Assembly: GCA_009760855.2 (NCBI GenBank)
Contig: WPIO01000657.1
Coordinates: forward strand, 1-13,933
Source: Cristatella mucedo
Taxonomy: Eukaryota > Bryozoa > Phylactolaemata > Cristatellidae
Reading direction: 5' to 3'
Length of the DNA stretch: 13,933 nucleotides
The position numbers and the translations under genes are program-made. The notes below the pieces were generated by a model. It was not told where the DNA came from, searched no databases, and was given only the letters and a program-made list of their open reading frames with translations. How positions within the stretch are numbered: position 1 is the stretch's first letter; every line of letters begins with the position of its first letter. Positions 8,038 through 13,933 of the stretch are shown here, piece after piece.

Positions 8038-8072
8038 GTCAGTGCGGGGGTCAATGCGGGTCAATGTGGGGG
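8038..8072. repeat. Short G-rich GTCAATGCGGG repeat
   Basis: Three imperfect units: GTCAGTGCGGGG, GTCAATGCGG and GTCAATGTGGGGG. Three G-runs are present, one too few for an intramolecular quadruplex without the neighbouring G's. Confidence 0.55.
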
Positions 8073-8304
8073 CGTATATACCTCGTAGCTAGTAACTGGC
8101 CTTTTTACACTGACCAGTAGCCAGCGAGGAAACCTGCTGAGGTGCATCATGCGCGTGCTTGTGTGCGTGTGGTGTGATGACGTGTTGGCTCGCGTGAGAG
8201 GGTGCACATGGATTCGAATGCTTATGTCCAAGTGCATTGGTGATAGACGTGGGCGTTTTCGAGCACCGGGAGTCGCACGCGTGTTTGGGCAAAACTAAGG
8301 GGTC

Positions 8305-8397
8305 TGCGTGTGTGTGTGCGTGTGTGTGTGGTGTGTGTGTGGTGTGTGTGTGGTGTGTGTTTGCGTGTGTGTTTGTGTGTGTGTGTGTGTGTGTGTT
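8305..8397. repeat. Imperfect (TG)n microsatellite
   Basis: TG tract broken by CG, GG and TT steps, including a short TGTGTGGTG higher-order repeat. GT-rich sequence continues less regularly on both sides (about 8150-8510). His/Thr-rich or Cys/Val-rich open frames across it on either strand are artefacts. Confidence 0.9.
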
Positions 8398-8529
8398 TTC
8401 TTTCGCGCCTATGCATGTGTATACAGGCAAGCGGCTGCTTCTGTGAATATGTGTGTATTGGTGTGTGCCTTCGTGTGTGCGGGCGCACGTGCACGCGTGT
8501 GTGCACGTGAAATCCACCAGTGTTCCTGC

Positions 8530-9339
8530 CGGCCAAAGCATTCCATAATCAATGCAGCATCACTAGCGTGCATCTGCGCTAATATCCTGATCGTGCTGCG
8601 TTCATAATCTCACAGGTAACAACGCCGAACTGCAGAATAGTTTCCGAGTACGGCTAGCTTCCAATGCAGACATATTCCTCACTAACAGTCTACGTAGCCT
8701 AGTAGAGCCAGCATGCGGTGAGCACGATAGGTGAAGTGATAGCTCGAAAGAGATATGCTGCGTCTGACTGCGCATGCTCGTTGCTGCCGTGCACTTTTCA
8801 CTTAGGGACTCGACGCACGGTCGGGTCCTATCCTGAACAATCGGTCTGGAGAATAAAGGACTTTTTAGAGCAGGAGTTGGTGTGTTGTAATAAGCCGATC
8901 CTCTATCTACAGAGCGATGTACTGGCGCTCAGAGCAGCACGAAGCTTCGTTGATCGAAGCGATCTAGTTCGAGCTGAGTGTATGGAGTTTGACAACTTCG
9001 AGCAATACCCGTAAAACTGGGAAAGGCGGCCAGCCTCGCGAGACTCGCTTTTAGACTGCAAATGCAATTCGCACGATAAGCCGGCGACACGGTTCTCGCG
9101 CTAGGGCTAGCTGCTACTGCTTCTTATCAAAGACCACGTCATGTGAGTAGAAAGATGGATCACGCATCACATCGTGCCCTCTTCGTGGAGTTTTTGCAGC
9201 TACCATCTGCTTGAGCGTAGCACGGGCGTCGCTCCAGGCTTTCACAGAGCCACTAACCACTTAGCTCGTGTGCCTGTGACATCCCTCTCGAAGCAGCCCT
9301 GGGTAACTACCCAGCATTCCTAGCATTCGACTCATCCGC
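8530..9339. other. Mostly unassigned stretch
   Basis: A + strand frame of 98 residues at 8718-9014 starts at GTG, not ATG. It contains a protein-like segment (RRTVGSYPEQSVWRIKDFLE; DVLALRAARSFVDRSDLVRA). It has no recognisable motif and no convincing flanking splice sites, so it is kept here as a low-confidence exon candidate. Nothing else is recognised. Confidence 0.25.
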
Positions 9340-9820
9340 TGCAATCCTCGAGCACGAATGCGCCCCTCCTTCGCGCCAGCGTCAGTTGCTTGCCGACGGC
9401 CAACGAGCGCAGCCCGCCTTTCGCCGCCCCCCCCCCCCGGGCAGCGCCCCCGGCCCCGCCCCAAACCTCGTCCTAGCATCGAGACCTTAGGTGTCTGGCC
9501 CTTGTACTGCCACAGAACTACTACTCATCTTCGCTCACACTGACCCTGAAGGATGCGCTCCAGCTGAGCCGCGGCTGCACAGTTTTGACCATACCTACCA
9601 AGGGCAGGCTCCCCGTCAGAGGGCGCTCTTGCCAGGGGGCGCGCTAGGGGGAGGAGCCAGCCGTCCGTTTGAGCCGTTCTGATTTGTCGCTTCGTTCGGT
9701 ATCACGTGACACCGCACTGCTGTGGCCGCCGTAGCTCTCTCCTGCGACGCGCTTCGTCAGCCGCTGCAGCTCGCTCCCATCCTCACCTGTCTGCGAAGAA
9801 ATCAATTCCAAGGCTGTAAG
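9340..9820 (+). promoter_or_regulatory. Candidate GC-rich promoter and 5' UTR
   Basis: This stretch is markedly GC- and CpG-richer than its surroundings. It has poly-C/GC boxes (about 9425-9465), two CTCF-like cores (AGAGGGCGC at 9618-9626, AGGGGGCGC at 9634-9642) and an E-box TCACGTGA at 9702-9709. The E-box sits in a 16-bp near-palindrome (9698-9713). It ends at AAG|GTGCGT, a possible donor at 9821, so the last part could be a 5' UTR exon. No TATA box is obvious. The + orientation is inferred from the donor. Confidence 0.35.
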
Positions 9821-9838
9821 GTGCGTATCCGCTGAAAG

Positions 9839-10207
9839 ATGTCGTTGCTTTTACTGAGATTGCTAGACATTGCGAGGCCAAAGATGGCAGGAATCCCAGC
9901 TCCAGCCACGTTTGGTCGTCTCGCGGCTGCTACGTTCGGCGCCCTCCAGCAGCTGGAGCCGGCGCGGCTAGCTGGAGCCGTCGGTACGCGCGGCGGTCGA
10001 TGGGGTTGGCGCTGGCTGGCGGGGTGGGATCGAGCCAGCCACTGCATTGGCACCTCCGGCTCGCAGTCCATTGGCGCGATCCCTCTGTGCGGTTCGCCTT
10101 ACTGGCGTCATCGTGTGGGTATCGGGGTGTGCGTCTCTTGTCACGACTGTCCTGCGAGCAACTGCATCACCGTTAGGGCAGCACGGTTTGGACATCTGTT
10201 GTCGTGA
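9839..10207 (+). CDS. Candidate ORF or first exon, Ala/Arg/Gly-rich
   Basis: The ATG at 9839 has A at -3. It opens 122 residues starting MSLLLLRLLDIARPKMAGIP, then an Ala/Arg/Leu stretch poor in acidic residues that resembles a mitochondrial presequence. The second half (Gly, Trp, Cys, His-rich) looks less like protein, so a donor such as G|GTACGC (GT at 9982) could end a real exon early. It lies just after the GC-rich candidate promoter. A competing reading is that the donor at 9821 removes this ATG from the mRNA. No family is recognised. Confidence 0.25.
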   Translation: MSLLLLRLLDIARPKMAGIPAPATFGRLAAATFGALQQLEPARLAGAVGTRGGRWGWRWLAGWDRASHCIGTSGSQSIGAIPLCGSPYWRHRVGIGVCVSCHDCPASNCITVRAARFGHLLS

Positions 10208-10500
10208 GTGACGCGCTGCTATTCGTGACTGCCAAGTGCGGACCTCTGCAAGTGCTGCCTCAATGCGTGACGACGCCTCGAAGCTTATCGAGATGCGGAA
10301 TCAAGTGTTCTTGGTATCGTGGTGGCTTGTCTCGTCGGGAGAACGAGCTGGGCTGCTTGGCAATGGTTTCAGTTTGGGCCGGGGGCAAGATCTTGTTTGT
10401 GATGACCAAGTTCGTGGGCTTGAAACGTGCAGTGTATGTGGTGCAACTGAATAGTGATTAGGTTTACTTATGAGCCCGTGTTTGTAAAAATACACATGCA
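10208..10500. other. Unassigned spacer before CA repeat
   Basis: Open frames of 70-85 residues on the + strand (about 10204-10461) have no recognisable motif. Confidence 0.3.
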
Positions 10501-10501
10501 T

Positions 10502-10624
<123 letters not shown>

Positions 10625-11194
10625 CGTATGTGTCAATATAGAATTGTAACATCCGGGAATGAAAGCTGGGTGAGTCATGCCCAAAGCACTCTCGTCGCGC
10701 ACTTTAGTATAAGGAAACGGATCGACGACATATTAGGCTTCTGCTTAACGTGAAGCCTTACAAGAGCGCTCGCTCTCGAGTGCACCGGCTATTCAGACAA
10801 GCAACAATGCCCGCACTGTATCGTCCCGGAACGGCTACACGTAGCCCAGTGGCTCCACGAGGATTTGCCATTGTTAACCGTTCATACGTGTAAGCCCATC
10901 AGCCTCGTCGGCTTGGCTGCCCCGCTAATTTCAATGCGACTTATTCGAGAGCCTGATGATAAAACGGGCTGAAAGGCACTAGTTAACGGTTGTATTACGA
11001 CGACCTTGGCCGATCGACTGAAGCGGCGTGCCTGGTGCTGCCTGTCTTTGTATCCTCCGTGAGAGCAGGAGCCCACTTCGAGCTGCACCGTCGACGGTCA
11101 GCAAGAGTGCTTCGGCGTGCTGCTGCCAGCGGCCACGACCTTGTGATGACTCGGCACGCCCAACTGACTTTTGCCTTTATGCGCCCTGTATGCC
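10625..11194. other. Unassigned stretch
   Basis: Moderately GC-rich. Open frames of up to about 90 residues on the + strand (10990-11256; 11028-11327) carry no recognised motif and run into a short TATACC repeat. Confidence 0.3.
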
Positions 11195-11253
11195 TATTCG
11201 TATACCTTATACCTTACTTATTCGTATACCGTATACCGTACCCTATACCTTAC
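11195..11253. repeat. TATTCGTATACC/TATACC short tandem repeat
   Basis: TATTCGTATACC occurs at 11195-11206 and 11219-11230, with further GTATACC and CTATACCTTACT units. Confidence 0.65.
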
Positions 11254-12060
11254 TAATGCTGACTTACGCGGCGGCATCGATTTTTCCTTCGAGTTCTTTT
11301 CCCGCTCCATTCGCGTTACTATTTTAAAAAGAAAGCGGCAGTAAAACTCACACGAAAAGACGAGGACGAACCATCCTCCCGGCTCTGCCGGTGCTGCGGT
11401 GCTGCCTGTAAGTAGTAATGGCGGAGGCTATAGCTATGGCAACGTGCAACGTCGTAACAGAATCGACCTCCACGCTGACTGCAGCACCCGTTGAGCAAAG
11501 GTGCCCGATCGCTGGATCGCTTTCGCCACAGGTTAAAGCAACGCGGGCGATCCGCAGCGTCACGGCCCTTTAAACATATAATTATTATTATCATTATTAT
11601 GATTATCAGCCCTTGAACCACCCCCACATGGCTTGACCCACCCTTAAGAGGTCAGCTGACTCTGCATCCTTTACGTAGCGGCAAAAGAACCTTTCGTGGC
11701 TATCGCGGCCGCTTGGGCAAAGCTACGGTGATCTGCAGCTGCAGCAAGACTCGAAACCATCGCGAGTCCTCTGGTCAGAAGTACGGGCAACCTTGACCTT
11801 GATCATTGCCAATCGGCCCTTCAATAAGCAACCTTAGCTGAGACCCAGGGGGGCTAATTGAAAGCGAGATTTAAGGTATTTAAACATTGTGAGAAGCTAA
11901 ATAGAAGATATGAGAAATGTTGTACTCTTAACTTCGCGTGTAAAATAATTGAAAGCGCCTAACACAGGCTTTGAAGCGTAGGTACCCATACCGTAAACAG
12001 CTTTAACTATCACGCCACAGACTCCAAGGGCATAGTATCCCTTACCAATCTCTACTAACT
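11254..12060. other. Unassigned stretch with an ATT run
   Basis: A short ATTATTATC tract at about 11579-11607 may be a decayed LINE tail, but the diagnostic core is not found next to it. No convincing coding region. Confidence 0.35.
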
Positions 12061-12065
12061 ACTTA

Positions 12066-12150
12066 TATCGCGATATATATATACTTATACTTATATATAT
12101 ATATATATATACTTATATACTTATATACTTATATACTTATTTACTTATAG
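12066..12150. repeat. (TA)n with (ACTTATAT)n array
   Basis: TA dinucleotides with several ACTTATAT units in tandem, especially 12110-12145, running into the inverted repeat that follows. Confidence 0.85.
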
Positions 12151-12176
12151 TTGACTATTCTCATCAGTCAACTATA
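12146..12176. repeat. Inverted repeat, 11-bp perfect arms
   Basis: TATAGTTGACT (12146-12156) and AGTCAACTATA (12166-12176) are exact reverse complements around a 9-base loop (ATTCTCATC). Confidence 0.85.
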
Positions 12177-12985
12177 GGTCAGCTAGTAAATCATTAACTT
12201 TCCATGGCACGCGAGTCGGGAAAACGAAACGCGAAGACGGGGCTAGCCTACTGAAACTTGCGTAATCGAGATTAGACGGAGTTTCATCCCCACATATTTC
12301 AGAGATTATTGTCCTAACTTACTTAAGAAATGAAGAATATCAGCCTCCTCAACTGCCGCCCGAATATCTGATCGTATATGCCGAGCCAGGGTTTAAGGAT
12401 GACGACGCAGCATAGAGACGAGCTCGGAATGCGACAGGAAGAGACTGGTTGACTCGCTGTGAGCCCAGCTTTCGCTTTCGACTTCCGCTACGCTATGTTA
12501 AAACATTTACAAGCAAATTTTAGCTCTCAAAGAACACTTTAATTTAAATATTTTGATTGGCATTACACGAAACTGCCAGGCGAATAGCGGCAAAACAGCT
12601 TGAGTAGCAAAGCTTTGAGATTCGGTTAGCGACAGCGTAAAGTTCGAGGGCGCTGGCAGGACTGCAGCTCCCGCTTCCGCTTTTCTGCTTGCAGCACTGG
12701 CCATCAATCTCCATAGACAAGAGCGCAAGTAAATTCGACGGTGCAGATGAAATGGCACGCTTCTTGAACACCGACAGCACTGCCTTTGACGAACCCCGGA
12801 ATGCGATTGCGTCGCCAGGGGAGGTAATTAGCTACTAGCAGCAGGTGTTGTGGCAGCTTCGGAGGGCCGCGTCGATGGCTGGATGTTACGGGTTGCTCGA
12901 GCTGCTTCTCGTGAGTGAATGCTTGTAAATGAATCGGCTAAGGAGCTTATAGGATTTAGTGACCATGATCATGATTCAGGGAGAT
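12177..12985. other. Unassigned stretch
   Basis: Minus-strand frames of about 80 residues at 12507-12780 have no recognised motif. No repeats or RNA genes seen. Confidence 0.3.
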
Positions 12986-12986
12986 G

Positions 12987-13035
12987 GATAAATAAATAAA
13001 TAAATGTATAAATATATATATATATATAGATATAT
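12987..13035. repeat. (AAAT)n(TA)n microsatellite
   Basis: Four AAAT-type units followed by about 10 TA units. Confidence 0.9.
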
Positions 13036-13344
13036 GATCAATGCCGATCATAGCCGGGCCTGTCTGCTAGTTCTGTGAGCGCTCTCATCGTCGTACGACA
13101 CAAAGATCCCAAGACCCTTTTGTAGCAAGTCTCGAAACGTCTATGTGTCACTAGCGCACTGATAAACTTGGTTTGGTCCTGCCTCACTGAGAGATACCTG
13201 AGTGTGGATACCAATGGCCGCCGGTCATCCATGGAGCCGCGAAAGTATGGCGGCAATAAGGTTCGAGCCTTGTGTGATTTGCCTGCGACCTTAGCATGAC
13301 ACTTGTGAGCTTTTACGTGCCTGTCTGAACATGAAAACGGCCAC

Positions 13345-13452
13345 GCCATCTAACCATAGTTATTGATTCTCTTGTAGCGGGATGTAAAGCGACCAGATAG
13401 AGATTAAGTTCTCTTAGGTGGCCATACAAAATACCCATTATTATTGTTATTA
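13345..13452 (+). mobile_element. LINE-type 3' end with ATT tail (copy D)
   Basis: CCATCTAACCATAGTTATTG, then GATGTAAAGCGACCAGATAG leading into a hairpin (AGAGA 13399-13403, TCTCT 13410-13414), and then CCATTATTATTGTTATT. The order is as in copies A and B. No RT remnant is recognised upstream, so the 5' limit is unknown. Confidence 0.55.
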
Positions 13453-13504
13453 AACGCTCTTGTACAAAAAATCCTCATATGGATATACCCATAGGTGTAG
13501 CAGC

Positions 13505-13509
13505 ATATA

Positions 13510-13565
<56 letters not shown>

Positions 13566-13629
13566 TTATATATGTATATGTTTGTGGTGTGTGTGTGCGT
13601 GCGTGCATGCGTGCGTGTGTGTGTGTGTA

Positions 13630-13661
<32 letters not shown>

Positions 13662-13690
13662 TGTGTGTGTGTATGTGTGTTTGTGTGTGC
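13505..13690. repeat. (TA)n then (TG)n/(CGTG)n compound microsatellite
   Basis: About 22 TA units, then TG with GCGTGCGTGCGTG blocks and TATG interruptions. Long open frames through it are artefacts. Confidence 0.95.
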
Positions 13691-13767
13691 ATATATGTGA
13701 AGATCTCTGACTTTGTCTTCGTAACAGAATAAAGCAAACTATCCAACAGTGGATAATGGGACGACCA

Positions 13768-13808
13768 GCATCTTTAATAATAATAGTGAACTTGATAAAG
13801 CACCCTCA
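13768..13808 (-). mobile_element. LINE 3'-terminal scrap, minus strand
   Basis: Reverse-complemented, it reads GTGAGGGTGCTTTATCAAGT, then TCACTATTATTATTAAAG. This matches the last 40 or so bases of copies A and B (CTGAGGGCACTTGATCAAGT, then the ATT tail). It ends before the hairpin. Confidence 0.5.
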
Positions 13809-13830
13809 CCTATTAGGCCGCCGCGTGTTG

Positions 13831-13889
13831 CGGACGAGGCGCCGAGGGGGCGGACGAGGCGCCGAGGGGGCGAACGAGGCTGAGGGCGA
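13831..13889. repeat. 20-bp GC-rich minisatellite
   Basis: Two identical 20-bp units (13831-13850 and 13851-13870), each CGGACGAGGC then GCCGAGGGGG, followed by a diverged third unit to about 13889. The surrounding right edge is CpG-rich. Confidence 0.9.
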
Positions 13890-13933
13890 GCGCTAGGGTA
13901 GCGTGTTTCCGCCGCAGTTTCATTCGAAAGCAG

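Noticed and set aside
8089-8541. Long His/Thr-rich open frames on the minus strand and Cys/Val-rich ones on the + strand
   Set aside because: They are direct translations of the (TG)n tract and its GT-rich flanks; dinucleotide repeats lack stops in several frames.
11579-11607. ATT run as a further LINE tail
   Set aside because: The GCGCCTAGA core and hairpin are missing on either side, so it is treated as a simple repeat.
13038-13349. Minus-strand 103-residue frame as an RT remnant
   Set aside because: No LWNSLP or FK..LKT motif found. It lies antisense to the likely 5' part of LINE copy D.

Overview
The window looks like nuclear DNA of a metazoan, probably an invertebrate. The evidence is GT-AG introns, a canonical AATAAA poly(A) signal, long (TA)n, (TG)n and (CA)n microsatellites, non-LTR retrotransposon (LINE) 3' ends with ATT-repeat tails, and a tRNA-like SINE head. 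No bacterial, phage or CRISPR architecture is visible, and no rRNA or intact tRNA gene was found. The lineage cannot be fixed from the sequence alone.

Region 1 (1-4080) holds the one well supported protein gene, on the + strand, entering from the left edge. Three coding exons (about 487-1021, 2180-2319, 3526-3923) are joined by two GT-AG introns whose phases match exactly. A fourth, 5'-most exon (open from position 2 to 326 or 356) can be joined by a small intron ending at 486. The protein is rich in Ser, Ala, Asp and Glu at its N-terminus, has a more ordered middle, and has a Pro/Gln/Arg-rich tail ending in CVIV. I do not recognise the family. A stop at 3921-3923 is followed by AATAAA at 4048.

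Region 2 (4080-8100) is a retrotransposon graveyard. It contains a minus-strand LINE reverse-transcriptase C-terminal fragment (about 4570-4881), a tRNA-like SINE head (4901-4969), and three + strand LINE-type 3' ends (5210-5412, about 6893-7021 and 7632-7830). The last lies directly downstream of an RT C-terminal remnant. These 3' ends share a GCGCCTAGA-like core, a small AGAGA/TCTCT hairpin and an ATT tail. Embedded in this region is a precise 28-bp tandem array (6536-6657), each unit carrying a direct-repeat AGGTCA-type element.

Region 3 (8100-10500) has a (TG)n tract, a poorly defined open frame at about 8718-9014, and a GC-rich stretch (about 9340-9830) that looks like a promoter. The latter has a near-palindromic TCACGTGA E-box, two CTCF-like GC cores, a possible splice donor at 9821 and a candidate ORF from 9839.

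Region 4 (10500-13933) is mostly non-coding. It has a (CA)n(TA)n microsatellite, an ACTTATAT-type array next to an 11-bp-arm inverted repeat, another LINE 3' end (about 13345-13452), a long (TA)n/(TG)n tract, a 3'-terminal LINE scrap on the minus strand (about 13768-13808), and a 20-bp GC-rich minisatellite at the right edge. I found no convincing novel multi-gene system. The observations most worth checking are the nuclear-receptor-like 28-bp array, the shared hairpin in the LINE/SINE tails, and the long TG plus T-rich tract just before the last exon of the gene.
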